Assembly: GCF_019916085.1 (NCBI RefSeq) | Contig: NZ_CP049834.1 | Location: 2,432,501-2,496,500 of the forward strand | Source of the DNA: Aquirufa lenticrescens | GTDB taxonomy: Bacteria; Bacteroidota; Bacteroidia; Cytophagales; Spirosomataceae | DNA: 64,000 nucleotides | Direction of reading: 5' to 3' | Shown: positions 34,873 to 45,342 of the stretch, piece after piece | Layout: every line of letters starts with the position of its first letter | Numbering within the stretch: the stretch's first letter is position 1 | Made by a program: the position numbers and the translations under genes | Notes under the pieces: model-generated | Seen by the model: the letters and a program-made list of their open reading frames with translations, nothing else | The model's database searches: none | Told to the model about the DNA's origin: nothing

Positions 34873-37800
34873 TTATTCACTTAAACTATACCGGATCTGG
34901 AAACCACCTGCCACGGTTGAACGGTAGAAGGAATTAGAAACCAAGGGGTTATTCATCATCTTGTCAAAATAAGCTGTAACCGTTAACTTATTATTCACAT
35001 TATAACTCAGTTGTGGACGGAATTGGAAATTTACAAAACCTTGTGTCACGATGGTCTCTGCATCTAATTTACGCTGCAACGTTCGCGTATCTCGAATCGT
35101 TAAATTCATATTGAAGCGTAAGTCATTAGGTAATCGAACGGCGCGGCCATTAATTTTGAATGGAATCAACATATTGGATTTAGTAAATCCTACTGCGACC
35201 GTAAAATCCTTATTGGCTAACTCGGCCACTTGCGAATTTGCTAAATTCAACCCTACATTACGATCTTGGTTATACTCTAAACGTAAGGATATTTTACTCT
35301 TTGTCACGGCATTCACCCCAATCAAAGGAGAAAAACGTTCTACAAATGAAATCGTACTCATCACATATACCGGTATTAAGGTATTGGTGACAGGATCAAA
35401 TCGAGACGAAAGTGGGTACAATAGACTATTTAACGTTAAATTCATGTAGTCCGTTGTAAATTGTCCGTATTCTAATGATGAGACAAAATTTCCAACATTA
35501 TACGTACTGGAATACATATGGGAGATCGTAAATGATGCAAACTTATTCTTAATTCCAGGTAATAAATTCAATCCATTATAATCCACTTTCCAGTTTGGTA
35601 ATGGGATATCGTAGAAAGGCGAATATTTAACCGTGTTTGCCGAAACACCAGAATATGCCGCAAAAAAGGCGGGGATTAATACATCTTGAGAGTTCTGGTT
35701 GTAGGTTCCTATTTCGGTTGATTTAGTGCGATTAAGACGCGACAATAAGATGGAGCGATTAGATCTAAACTCTTCGAAAACCGTTTCAGGATTTGAAAAA
35801 GCTGTCATAAAGGACAGGAATGACATCGAGTAGTTTCCTGAACGAATTGGACTTTGGGATTTGAAAGGACCATTCGCAACCTCTGGTCGGTAGAATTCCT
35901 GGTAATTATCTCCTTTGTTATAATTCCCATCTACTTGAATCCGTAAATCTTTCGTAGGTTCTAATTGAGTTGAATACGTTAATTTTTGCGTACGCAATTG
36001 AGTGAAAGGGGTATTCTGAACCGAACTTCGAGTTAACCAGCCATTTTCAGCTGCCTTGAAACGAATCCCATCATCCTGTCCCCCACTGATAAAATCAAAT
36101 CCTGGAGCCTGATTCAAGGCATTCATTCCAAGCATACCTGGATTAGGCATAAAACCAGGTAGTGTGGTTGATTCATTGATGGCGTAATTCACTTGAATAC
36201 CCCGAAGCGTTAACAATAAACGGGTGATAGATTTAAGCGCACCTTTGGCAGGAATCACAATATCCTCTTCGTCACCAGGATTTCGGGCCACATTTTTACC
36301 AAAGGAACGAGGACTATTTGCCCAACGTAAAGCCTTAACCCGATTATATAAGGCCACAAAATCTACCTTTCCATTAATGGCTTGTTCTCTCGTATTTTTA
36401 ATAATATTTCCAAATGGTAAGCCTAATGAATCTCGGATATCAAACGAATTGGCAAAATAATTATACCCAACCCGATGCGTATAATCCGCATTCATCCAAT
36501 CCGTTAGCACCGATTTCTGTAGTGGCAATCGCCAAACCATTCCTGCCTGTTGATCAAAACTTTTTGCTCTACCTAAAGCGCGTAAACTAATCATCACCGA
36601 ATCACGCTTTTCTTGTGTATCCAAGTCACCAATCGGTTCATCAATGATCGAATTCACCTGCGCATTATAATTCAGTACCATGCTCTTGGTTAAATTCCAA
36701 TTCAGCGCATATTGGCGATTAAAGAACCAATACTTCTCAAATTGTGGAGCCACACCAAGCGTGGTAAATTCCGCATTTCGCATTTGTGTCTTGATAAAAC
36801 TGCGATCCATATCTAATCGAACCATCAACGAAGAAGGAACTAGATTCAGATTGAAATCTTTAATTAAATCAAAATTGGCTTTCTTAAACGGCTCTAGGAA
36901 ACGTGATGAACTAGTAAAGGCATAAAGAACACTACCTTTATGGCTTAATTGACTGTATTCAGCAATTAATGGACTCGTTCGCAACATTTCAGCATACGCG
37001 TAGCTAAAAGTGAAATTAGAGAAATCCCAAGGATAGCTGTTCTTAGCCTGGACATTTCTGCTCTTCTTCACATTAGAAAAATTAAACCCTTTACGTTCCG
37101 TATTATCTTCTACTAAAGTAAGATAGGATTGTTTTTTTGCCTCGGAACTAAATTTCTGAATCGAGTTTCGTAAAAAAATATCCGGGTCAAAAGGATCAAA
37201 TTCAGGTGAAATATTACGGCGATCGTAGGTAATAAAGAACGGAATTTTAAAGCCCCACTTTTTAGGCAAGAGTTTGTCCAAATTCAAATTCGCAGTAATA
37301 CCATATTCCAGATTATTTTCGCGACTACGCTCAGAGATTTTGGCCTGAACTCCTCCAAAACCATAATTCTTAAAACTACCATTCATCTGAATCGTTCCCA
37401 AGTCGGCTAATTTGATTCCTAATTTACCAATAGCCGCCTCTCCAGAGGTCTGATCGAATCCCGAAGCACGCAATTCATTCACCCAAATACAAAAGGATTT
37501 ATTCGTGTTACTCGTATTACGAACACCAATCATCGTTACCATCGTAGCACTTTGATCCGGACGACCCATGACCGTAATCTTATACGTCTTACCTGTAGAA
37601 CTCGTCACAATCATCGTAAAACGGTCATTTAGACTTTTACCCTGCTTATCCCGTTCCGTCTTCACTTGCTTCACTAAATCAAACTCGATGTTAAACTCAT
37701 TCTCCATCGGCCAAATTTCCGTATCTAAACTTTGCCCCTTCAGCGTCTGCGTTAATCCTGTATTCTCTATTTCATAGTAATTATCTGTCAAATCTGTACC

Positions 37801-40800
37801 TATTCTTAAGAATGCACTCACCTGACCATTAATCGCATCTGGGCTTTGCATCGAAACGAACATCTTTAAACGCTTATAGTTGATGAAGTCAAATAAGGTA
37901 TTTTTAAATACCGCTCGCGCGTCATTGGGTCTTAAATTATCGACACAAAGACTCATCGACTGCTCGTTCAGACGTGCATTATTAATAGTCGTTATATCTT
38001 GATCACGAACAAATCCTGGTGGAACCACATAAGGAATAGCGCTCTCCCCTTTATTAGCTGGACCATTCTCTTCAATATTCACACTCGACACACGGAATTT
38101 GGCATCATAAGGTTCCGGCAAATCCTGACCACTGCGTTTATCTAATTCCCCTACAAACTTGCGGTAACTATATCCAGAAAGTTGTAATTGAGCAAAACGC
38201 AACACGACAGGTTCCTGGAATTCCTTCAAAACCATGCGCATAAAGCGAATCGATTTAAACGAGTTAATCTCGCCCGCAGGCGTTTTATAGTTGCGTTTAT
38301 CTTTAATCGGGATGCGGAACAAATACCAATTTACGCCACCCTCTGTAATTTTATCCACCACAAATCCACTCCCAATTTGTAAGCTACTAGGTTTCAAATC
38401 CACCTCGTATTCAAAATAAGCCTCATTTTCATTGACCGTATTGTCATTGTTCAAATCTTCTCGGTCTGGAAGCATACTATTGGCTTCCGTGAAATTCGTA
38501 TTAGATGGATTAGCCGTTGTTGGGCTATTATTTTCCATCCCTAGATAATTTTTATACCGTTGAATCAACGATTCCGTTCCATTGAATTTTTGATTCAAAT
38601 AATAATCGAAGTCATCAGCGGCCGGGTCATTTTGGATTTTGGCCAAAGCTGAGGCATCCGTCACTCTCCCTTTAATTTGATCCAAATACGCTTTGAAATG
38701 TGTGGTCTCTGTCACAGCTGTAGCATCATCAGACTTGTTAGGTAAACCATCAAGGCCGATATCTTGCTTTTCTCTTCCCGCCGAATTATCAAAAGCATTA
38801 ATCACAAACTGACGAGAAGGCGCTAAACCCCAATCAGTCGTCTCCACATTCTTTCCTGTCCCTGAGGTGATTTTCTCCCCTGCTGGAATACCATTCTCAA
38901 AATTAGAATAGCCATCTGGAATAAAATCCTCAGACACATCGCCAAGATGGAAAACTAATTTACCCCCCGTCTCATTGTTTTTATTAAAAACTCCATCCCG
39001 AATTTTACCGGCTTCCCCGCCAATAAATGGATCCATCAACCAAAACTCAATCTGCTCCACGTTCGCATTATCAAAATCCGTATCGGAGCTAATCGCTCGC
39101 GTTATGGCTCCGAAATTAGAAACTGGAGTTGGTAATAAACCATTCGAAGATAAATTCGGATTAAAGTTGTACAAACCGCGCTCTGAAGGGAAATAAGCTA
39201 CATCTAAGACTCCAATGGGTAGATTGGTAATGTTATTGGCGAAGTCTTTATTGGGGAATAATCCTTTCGGAGTTACAACACGTTCGTAAGCGTATGCATT
39301 GACTTTAGCTGGATCTAAACCAGGCACATCTAAGGCAAAACCTCCTTGACCATAGATACTCGCATCGACCGTATAGGCGGCAATTTTAGCGCGGTTAAAA
39401 CCGGCTGCAAATTTATTTCCTGTCAACACATAGGACTTAGGAGTCGCTGCAGACTTCCACAGGTTTGCCTGAGAACTCAAGTTGTATATAACCCTAGCGG
39501 CTTCGAAATCATCAATAAAGGCATTTCCTTGCACTCGATCGTTTACATTCGGAATAAGTTTCGCGAACTCTCCTTGGAAATCAATTACCGAAGTTTCCTT
39601 GGTAGAAATCAAAGGTAATTTGTCCAAGAAACGTGTAATACCTTGTGAATTCTGAAGTAAGGTGGCGTCAAAACCTAACAAAGTATTGTTCACCGGCTCA
39701 TTGCCCATCGCGACACGACGGAAAAAGGCAGGCGGACTTTCAGACATATTTTGGATGGTGGCTCCTAAATGAACGTTCTTGCCTAAATTATAATCTAAAC
39801 GAGTTCCTAAAAGTGTGCGTATTTGATTAGAGAAAAGATCAGGCTTCTCATAACATACTTTAATCTCCCTACCTGAAGAAAATACACCTTCATTAATTAT
39901 TTTAACACGCCCTGATTGTGGCTCCACGATATAATCTGTTCCAGCAGATAAGGATTGCCCTCCTGCCGTTACCGTCACAGATTTTGCTTCCACTCCAAAA
40001 GGCAAAGAGATATCACCACCTGCACCCGACTGAAAAGTTCCTTTTATAAAAAACTTATTCTTGGTGGATATTTGGGCTGCATCGGTTTGAGTTCCGGTAT
40101 ACAATTTATCGTAGACGTATTTATCGACTAAATTGGATTCAGCAGACGTAAACTTCGCGCGCAAATTGGTTCCAAAGGGTTCCAGTACAGGGAAAATAAT
40201 CTTTCCTGCTTTGGAGTCTACCGTAATATCCTCGATGTAATCAAAATTTCCATCTGGCTGAGGATCGCCTGCAAAATTCAATTTATCTAGGCCTAAGACC
40301 TTAACGAGTGGAATGTCTTTAAAATTCGTCCCCTCAATCAAGTTACTATTATCGATTCCCGTCGCATCATCCTTATATACAATACGTAGTTGAAAATTCT
40401 GCTTTGTGAGTGCTGATGTATTTAAAGAATAGATATTCTTCATCATCAAGTCCCACATCGGATGTGGTTTACCAGTACTGTTAGAATTCAAATTATTCCG
40501 TATCGTACTCGACTTCAACATTTTAAGGATCAAAACCTCATCATCTTGACGTGCCTGATAATCCTCCGTTAACTCTCCAACTTTGTATTTACGACCATTT
40601 AAGGTGTATTCATAGGAAACCGCCAAGACCTCATCGTTGCGCAAAGGAGCCACTAAGGAAATGTAACCGAGTTGTGGATTGAACTTGAATTCACGATCTG
40701 TTAACCGTTTAGCACCTTTCAGCACATCAAAATCCGTTCCCCGTTTTAAATTATACGTCGTCTCTAATCGATCTGTCGCTTCATTCGATTTACGCAGATT

Positions 40801-41970
40801 AGGATCTGCCAAAAGCTTCGCATACATTCCATTTGCCTTGTTATCTACAGGGCTCGTGGGATTGATCGGCTGAAAAACCGGATTCGTGTTATTATAAGGA
40901 CTCGCTTCACCTAAATCATACAAGGATACAAGATTCCGAAGCGTTTCCGTGCTTTGGGTCCGATTCGTGACATATACTTCAACACGTGTTACCGTAATTC
41001 CACTGGAGATAACAGGCAGATTTTTTAAAGCTCGCTCGTAATTATTTCGGAAATAAGAAGATAAGAAAAAATGCCTATTCTCATCGTACTGATCCACGCG
41101 AACTTCAAAATTCTTCCCTTGTGAACCTCCTTTCAGTGTGATACAATCTTGCTTCGAACGTTGCTGCGCAGCCACGACTGTCATATCCAAGGCTCCAAAA
41201 CGCAATAAGGTTTTCACCCCGAACAAATTCTGAATACCGGGAATTAATTGAGAATTCAATGTCCAGGAAGTATTTCCTACTTCGATGTTTTGGAGAATAT
41301 CCTCTTCCTGCGTCTTCCAATTTAACTTTAGTTGATTTTGGAAGTTAAAACTCGCTTTTGTATCAAAATTGACATTCAAGTTTAACTTATCCCCTATCTT
41401 TCCTTGAAAGTTAATCTGTGCCTGTTCATTAAAAAAAAGATTTCCTACATAGCGTAATTGCACAGGGATAGCCGGATTATCGACAAATTGCCCCATGTAA
41501 CCCACATCAAGCAAAAGACTACCATTGGGCTTAAAGGAAACTTCGGTCCCTCCAAAAATCCGATCAATCGCTGGCGGCAATTCGATTTTAGGGAAAAGTC
41601 CGCGGGATTTTAAGTTACTCGAGCCATCCAAACTTTTGGAATAGGATCTCCAAAAACTCCGATTGACTTCCTGATTTTGCTTTTGATTAAACGTATTAAA
41701 ATCGTTGATTTCCGCAGTACCCGTCGCATCTTTCTGAATGACTAATTTAGGATCCGTTTCATAGGAATAGTTGAGCTTAGACTTAGAAGAATAAATTGAA
41801 AAGGGAGACTTTCCTGAAATTCGATTCAGTTTTTTTAGACTTAAACGAGGTTTTTTACCTGATTTGGCTACCGAATCTACTTGTGCAAAACTCGAAAAAG
41901 ACAACACTATTCCAAGCCCAAGAATGAAGGGAAACCAAATGGAATAACTATGTTTATCGGTCGAATACAA
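34873..41970 (-). CDS. sprA: T9SS outer-membrane translocon SprA/Sov
   Basis: Giant single-chain 36-strand barrel of the type IX secretion system through which C-terminal-domain cargo leaves the periplasm. 2365 aa fits the family (about 2300-2500). Signal peptide about 12-30 (FILGLGIVLSFSSFAQ). Typical stretches are NLFFNEQAQINFQGKIGDKL, LNVNFDTKASFNFQNQLKLNWK, NQFRFRMGs-like barrel strands and IDDFEAARVIYNLS. The only available start is TTG at 41970, directly after the ruvA TAA and in the same frame as ruvA; no Met occurs before the signal peptide. The Plug partner lies at 1367. Several short opposite-strand open frames here are shadows. Confidence 0.95.
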   Translation of the reverse strand: MYSTDKHSYSIWFPFILGLGIVLSFSSFAQVDSVAKSGKKPRLSLKKLNRISGKSPFSIYSSKSKLNYSYETDPKLVIQKDATGTAEINDFNTFNQKQNQEVNRSFWRSYSKSLDGSSNLKSRGLFPKIELPPAIDRIFGGTEVSFKPNGSLLLDVGYMGQFVDNPAIPVQLRYVGNLFFNEQAQINFQGKIGDKLNLNVNFDTKASFNFQNQLKLNWKTQEEDILQNIEVGNTSWTLNSQLIPGIQNLFGVKTLLRFGALDMTVVAAQQRSKQDCITLKGGSQGKNFEVRVDQYDENRHFFLSSYFRNNYERALKNLPVISSGITVTRVEVYVTNRTQSTETLRNLVSLYDLGEASPYNNTNPVFQPINPTSPVDNKANGMYAKLLADPNLRKSNEATDRLETTYNLKRGTDFDVLKGAKRLTDREFKFNPQLGYISLVAPLRNDEVLAVSYEYTLNGRKYKVGELTEDYQARQDDEVLILKMLKSSTIRNNLNSNSTGKPHPMWDLMMKNIYSLNTSALTKQNFQLRIVYKDDATGIDNSNLIEGTNFKDIPLVKVLGLDKLNFAGDPQPDGNFDYIEDITVDSKAGKIIFPVLEPFGTNLRAKFTSAESNLVDKYVYDKLYTGTQTDAAQISTKNKFFIKGTFQSGAGGDISLPFGVEAKSVTVTAGGQSLSAGTDYIVEPQSGRVKIINEGVFSSGREIKVCYEKPDLFSNQIRTLLGTRLDYNLGKNVHLGATIQNMSESPPAFFRRVAMGNEPVNNTLLGFDATLLQNSQGITRFLDKLPLISTKETSVIDFQGEFAKLIPNVNDRVQGNAFIDDFEAARVIYNLSSQANLWKSAATPKSYVLTGNKFAAGFNRAKIAAYTVDASIYGQGGFALDVPGLDPAKVNAYAYERVVTPKGLFPNKDFANNITNLPIGVLDVAYFPSERGLYNFNPNLSSNGLLPTPVSNFGAITRAISSDTDFDNANVEQIEFWLMDPFIGGEAGKIRDGVFNKNNETGGKLVFHLGDVSEDFIPDGYSNFENGIPAGEKITSGTGKNVETTDWGLAPSRQFVINAFDNSAGREKQDIGLDGLPNKSDDATAVTETTHFKAYLDQIKGRVTDASALAKIQNDPAADDFDYYLNQKFNGTESLIQRYKNYLGMENNSPTTANPSNTNFTEANSMLPDREDLNNDNTVNENEAYFEYEVDLKPSSLQIGSGFVVDKITEGGVNWYLFRIPIKDKRNYKTPAGEINSFKSIRFMRMVLKEFQEPVVLRFAQLQLSGYSYRKFVGELDKRSGQDLPEPYDAKFRVSSVNIEENGPANKGESAIPYVVPPGFVRDQDITTINNARLNEQSMSLCVDNLRPNDARAVFKNTLFDFINYKRLKMFVSMQSPDAINGQVSAFLRIGTDLTDNYYEIENTGLTQTLKGQSLDTEIWPMENEFNIEFDLVKQVKTERDKQGKSLNDRFTMIVTSSTGKTYKITVMGRPDQSATMVTMIGVRNTSNTNKSFCIWVNELRASGFDQTSGEAAIGKLGIKLADLGTIQMNGSFKNYGFGGVQAKISERSRENNLEYGITANLNLDKLLPKKWGFKIPFFITYDRRNISPEFDPFDPDIFLRNSIQKFSSEAKKQSYLTLVEDNTERKGFNFSNVKKSRNVQAKNSYPWDFSNFTFSYAYAEMLRTSPLIAEYSQLSHKGSVLYAFTSSSRFLEPFKKANFDLIKDFNLNLVPSSLMVRLDMDRSFIKTQMRNAEFTTLGVAPQFEKYWFFNRQYALNWNLTKSMVLNYNAQVNSIIDEPIGDLDTQEKRDSVMISLRALGRAKSFDQQAGMVWRLPLQKSVLTDWMNADYTHRVGYNYFANSFDIRDSLGLPFGNIIKNTREQAINGKVDFVALYNRVKALRWANSPRSFGKNVARNPGDEEDIVIPAKGALKSITRLLLTLRGIQVNYAINESTTLPGFMPNPGMLGMNALNQAPGFDFISGGQDDGIRFKAAENGWLTRSSVQNTPFTQLRTQKLTYSTQLEPTKDLRIQVDGNYNKGDNYQEFYRPEVANGPFKSQSPIRSGNYSMSFLSFMTAFSNPETVFEEFRSNRSILLSRLNRTKSTEIGTYNQNSQDVLIPAFFAAYSGVSANTVKYSPFYDIPLPNWKVDYNGLNLLPGIKNKFASFTISHMYSSTYNVGNFVSSLEYGQFTTDYMNLTLNSLLYPLSSRFDPVTNTLIPVYVMSTISFVERFSPLIGVNAVTKSKISLRLEYNQDRNVGLNLANSQVAELANKDFTVAVGFTKSNMLIPFKINGRAVRLPNDLRFNMNLTIRDTRTLQRKLDAETIVTQGFVNFQFRPQLSYNVNNKLTVTAYFDKMMNNPLVSNSFYRSTVAGGFQIRYSLSE

Positions 41971-42558
41971 TTATCGCAAGGCTAACTTGATTAAATTTTC
42001 AACAGTTGCATCAGGATTAGACTTCAGAATAGTATCTAAACTCTTTTCTGCCGCCGTGCGAGGAATACCCAAAGTAACTAAAGCAGATAAGGCTTCCTGT
42101 TTGTGGCCATAATTCGCATCGTGTGAAGCCATACCTGCTTCCACAAATAGCGTATCTTTCTTGCACTTATCTTTCAATTCTAAGATAACCCGCTGAGCTG
42201 ATTTAGATCCAATTCCCTTAATGGACTGAATCAAGGCAATATTTTCATTCATAATCGCTGAGCGAATTTCATTAGAAGAAAAAGACGACAACATCACCAA
42301 AGCCGTACTTAAACCAATCCCTGAAACAGAAATCAAATCCAAAAACAACAGCTTTTCATCCATGGAATGAAAACCCACCAAGGTATGCGAATCTTCCTTT
42401 ACTTGTAAATGCGTAAAAAGCTTACAACTCTCTTCTCCATCAGCTAAAGACGCGTATGTCTGCAAAGAGATCTTTACCTCATAGCCCACCCCATTCACAT
42501 CAATAATCACGTGCGCACGATCTTTGTGGGCTAATTTACCTTTTAAATAAGCTATCAT
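41971..42558 (-). CDS. ruvA: Holliday junction branch migration protein RuvA
   Basis: Tetrameric DNA-binding subunit that loads RuvB on Holliday junctions. OB-fold domain I (MIAYLKGKLAHKDRAHVIIDVNGVGYEV), helix-hairpin-helix domain II (FLDLISVSGIGLSTALVMLS, LIQSIKGIGSKSAQRVILELKDK, about 75-130) and a short RuvB-contact domain III (about 148-195). Length 195 is normal. It lies 2 nt from the transglycosylase gene and abuts sprA. Confidence 0.97.
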   Translation of the reverse strand: MIAYLKGKLAHKDRAHVIIDVNGVGYEVKISLQTYASLADGEESCKLFTHLQVKEDSHTLVGFHSMDEKLLFLDLISVSGIGLSTALVMLSSFSSNEIRSAIMNENIALIQSIKGIGSKSAQRVILELKDKCKKDTLFVEAGMASHDANYGHKQEALSALVTLGIPRTAAEKSLDTILKSNPDATVENLIKLALR

Positions 42559-42560
42559 AA

Positions 42561-43859
42561 TTATCTGCGTTTACGGCGTTTTTTAGATTTAGTCTTTTTC
42601 TTTTTACGAGAAGTCTTTTTGCGCTTCTTGAAGGAGCTTCGCTTGCTATATTTCTTAGATGCTTTGGCTAATTTAAAATAAACTAGCGTTTGCCCTTTCT
42701 GTAACTTGGTCCCCTTGATACGATTCAGTCGCTTCAATTCGGATACACTTAAACCTAATTTGCGTGCAACACGTGACAAGGTTTCCCCTCGTTTAACACG
42801 ATACGTATGACGCTGAGCTACAGGAGTAGGTTCCTCCGTTTCATTTGTATCAATCTCTGCAGAATCAGGGGCTGATAAATCTACCCTTGCAGAATCCAAA
42901 ATACGAGATCTATTTTGCTCAAAATAAGCAAAATGGCTCTTGGGGATATGAACCTTTACTTTATTAGCATTCTTCGGTAAAAAATGTGAAATGAGGTGGG
43001 GATTGATTCGCTTTAAGGTATCTAAAGAGAATCCTGTCAATCTAGTAAGTGTGTTTAAATTCAAATACCCAGAAACTAAAATACTATCCTTTGGAATATC
43101 AATCACCCAGTTTTCTGGCTGAATCGAATGATCCCAATGGAAATTCATCATGTATGTAATCGCAATGAACTGAGGAACATAAGCCCGCGTTTGGGCAGGT
43201 AAACACGCATAAATACCCCAAAAATCATTTGCACCACCACAGCGACGCATGGCTCTTTTTACATTCGATGGCCCCGTATTATAAGCGGCAAGTGCTAAGT
43301 GCCAATCACCAAACGTTTTGTGAAGTCGCTTTAAATATTGGCAAGCCGCATCTGTCGCTCTCTCCGCATCGAAACGCTCATCGATGTATTGATCCACCCG
43401 CATCCCAAAATCGCCTCGTGCCGTATATGGCATAAATTGCCATAATCCACCAGCTCCTTTATTCGAAATGGCTTTATTTTCTAAACCTGACTCAATTAAT
43501 GACAAGTATTTTAATTCATCTGGAAGGCCATATTTCTTTAAATACTTCTCATAAAGAGGGAAATAAATATCCTTTCTTTCTAGCATTCGTTGTGTGAAGC
43601 TCGCTTTTCTAAAGGCGAAAATCTCCACAAATTGGTGCGTAATGATGTTGTAATTAAGTGGAATTTCATTCTCCAGCTTTTTCAATCGTTCTTGAATTAA
43701 ACCGGGATCAATGCTGAAGACAGGTGGGCCACCTTGCTCTACTTTGGCCAATGAATCAATTTGAACTAAATCATAGGCAGGTTGATATGCCCCTGTGACT
43801 TGGCCAAAGGAGAAAGAGGAAATAAACAAACAGAAAAGAAGTATAATTCTATTCCACAT
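42561..43859 (-). CDS. LysM lytic transglycosylase (MltD-like) with polybasic tail
   Basis: Exported peptidoglycan transglycosylase. Signal peptide about 1-19, SLT domain about 95-245 with catalytic Glu in LSLIESGLENKAISNKGAGGLWQFMP-type block (LIESG, about 115) and ALAAYNTGPSNVKRAM. One LysM domain (about 347-390, YRVKRGETLSRVARKLGLS) binds glycan. The last 30 residues are almost all Lys, Arg and Ser, an unusual tail shared in style with the RlpA-like protein at 4266. Starts within gatA by an 11-nt overlap. Confidence 0.92.
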   Translation of the reverse strand: MWNRIILLFCLFISSFSFGQVTGAYQPAYDLVQIDSLAKVEQGGPPVFSIDPGLIQERLKKLENEIPLNYNIITHQFVEIFAFRKASFTQRMLERKDIYFPLYEKYLKKYGLPDELKYLSLIESGLENKAISNKGAGGLWQFMPYTARGDFGMRVDQYIDERFDAERATDAACQYLKRLHKTFGDWHLALAAYNTGPSNVKRAMRRCGGANDFWGIYACLPAQTRAYVPQFIAITYMMNFHWDHSIQPENWVIDIPKDSILVSGYLNLNTLTRLTGFSLDTLKRINPHLISHFLPKNANKVKVHIPKSHFAYFEQNRSRILDSARVDLSAPDSAEIDTNETEEPTPVAQRHTYRVKRGETLSRVARKLGLSVSELKRLNRIKGTKLQKGQTLVYFKLAKASKKYSKRSSFKKRKKTSRKKKKTKSKKRRKRR

Positions 43860-45264
43860 CTTTGCTTAATAATTCACCTATATCTAACATTTTAGCCTCT
43901 TGGAAAGGACTAGTCATTAATTGGAAACCCATGGGTAATCCAACAGAATCGGATCCCATCGGAATCGACAAACCTGGAATTCCTGCCACATTCGCCTGTA
44001 CAGTAAACAAATCACCTAAATACATTTGGATAGGGTCCAACGTTTTCTCCCCTAAACGATAGGCAGTAGACGAAGTCGTAGGAGAAATGATAAAATCATA
44101 ATCCGTTAAAATCGAAAGTGTTTTATCCTGAATTAATCGACGTACTTTCTGCGCTTTAGTATAATACGCATCATAATAATCCGCACTTAATACAAAGGTG
44201 CCTAACATGATACGACGTTGCACCTCAGCCCCAAAACCCTCTTGACGCGTTCGCTTGTACAGCTGCATCAAATCACCCGGATTAGCCGTCCGATGACCAA
44301 ACTTAACTCCATCAAAACGAGATAAATTCGAACTCGACTCTGCTGTAGTTAAAACGTAATAGGTAGGTAACAATTGATCGATATAAGGAAAATCCACACC
44401 TTCAACTGTATAACCTAAACTTCTTAATTTCTCCACTTGTACTTCAAACGCTGCTTTAATCTCTGGCTGAAGACTAGGATGCTCCACAACTTCTTTAATG
44501 AAAGTGATTCGCTTATTATCTGGTGTAGCTGCTGGAACATTGGAACTCAACGTACTATCTTGGCCATCCTCCCCTTTAATGATATCTAATACTAATCTTG
44601 CATCCGAAATATAGTTTGCAATCGGCCCTATCGAATCAAAAGAAGACGCGTAAGCAATTAATCCCCAACGAGAAACTAATCCATAGGTAGGCTTCAAACC
44701 GAATACGCCACAGAAAGCGGCAGGCATTCTAATCGAACCTCCTGTATCCGTCCCTAAGGAAACTTGGCACATTCCTGCCTGAACGGCAACTGCCGAACCT
44801 CCAGAACTTCCTCCAGCTACGTAAGCTGGATTAGCGAAATTCAAAACTGGACCATAGGCAGAATTTTCATTCGTACTACCCATCCCAAACTCATCACAGT
44901 TTTGACGACCAATGATAATCGCATCTTCATCCAGTAAACGCTGAACAGCAGTAGCTGAAAAAGTAGATTTAAATGAATCCAAAATCTTACTTCCTGCATA
45001 GGAATGATGCCCTTCATAACAAAGTAAGTCTTTAATCCCCACGACCATTCCTGCTAACTTACCGGCAGTACCTGCCTTTAATTTAGCATCAATTAGAGCA
45101 GCCTTCGCCATCGCTTCCTCTTCATATACCTCCAAAAAAGCATTTAAAGCCTTGTTGTATTTATGAATTTGATCTAAATGGCCAGCGACAATAGTAGAAA
45201 CCGAAAGCTCACCCGCTAACAATTTCTCCCTGATTTTCGCATAGGGTTGATTGGAATTACTCAT
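43849..45264 (-). CDS. gatA: Glutamyl-tRNA(Gln) amidotransferase subunit A
   Basis: Amidase-signature subunit that frees ammonia from glutamine for Gln-tRNA (or Asn-tRNA) formation. Triad: Lys in VVGIKDLLC (about 68), Ser in GGSSGGSAVAVQ (about 143) and Ser in GTDTGGSIRMPAA (about 167). Start at ATG 45264 (MSNSNQPYAKIRE, 471 aa); the 11 residues open upstream read like non-coding leader. No gatB or gatC nearby, as is usual in Bacteroidota. Confidence 0.95.
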   Translation of the reverse strand: MSNSNQPYAKIREKLLAGELSVSTIVAGHLDQIHKYNKALNAFLEVYEEEAMAKAALIDAKLKAGTAGKLAGMVVGIKDLLCYEGHHSYAGSKILDSFKSTFSATAVQRLLDEDAIIIGRQNCDEFGMGSTNENSAYGPVLNFANPAYVAGGSSGGSAVAVQAGMCQVSLGTDTGGSIRMPAAFCGVFGLKPTYGLVSRWGLIAYASSFDSIGPIANYISDARLVLDIIKGEDGQDSTLSSNVPAATPDNKRITFIKEVVEHPSLQPEIKAAFEVQVEKLRSLGYTVEGVDFPYIDQLLPTYYVLTTAESSSNLSRFDGVKFGHRTANPGDLMQLYKRTRQEGFGAEVQRRIMLGTFVLSADYYDAYYTKAQKVRRLIQDKTLSILTDYDFIISPTTSSTAYRLGEKTLDPIQMYLGDLFTVQANVAGIPGLSIPMGSDSVGLPMGFQLMTSPFQEAKMLDIGELLSKDVE

Positions 45265-45293
45265 TAAAAAAGGGAATCTGTATAAACACAAAA

Positions 45294-45319
45294 GCATAGT
45301 TGAATTTCTTCAACTATGC
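45294..45319 (-). terminator. Terminator after tatA
   Basis: GCATAGTTGAA (45294-45304) pairs perfectly over 11 bp with 45309-45319 around a TTTC loop, followed on the minus strand by TTTTG. It separates tatA from gatA. Confidence 0.7.
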
Positions 45320-45342
45320 AGATATAGGGTAAAGGGATAGAC

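Noticed and set aside
35051-41320. Many short open frames opposite and beside sprA
   Set aside because: No recognisable domains or start signals; sprA coding constraint explains them as shadows.
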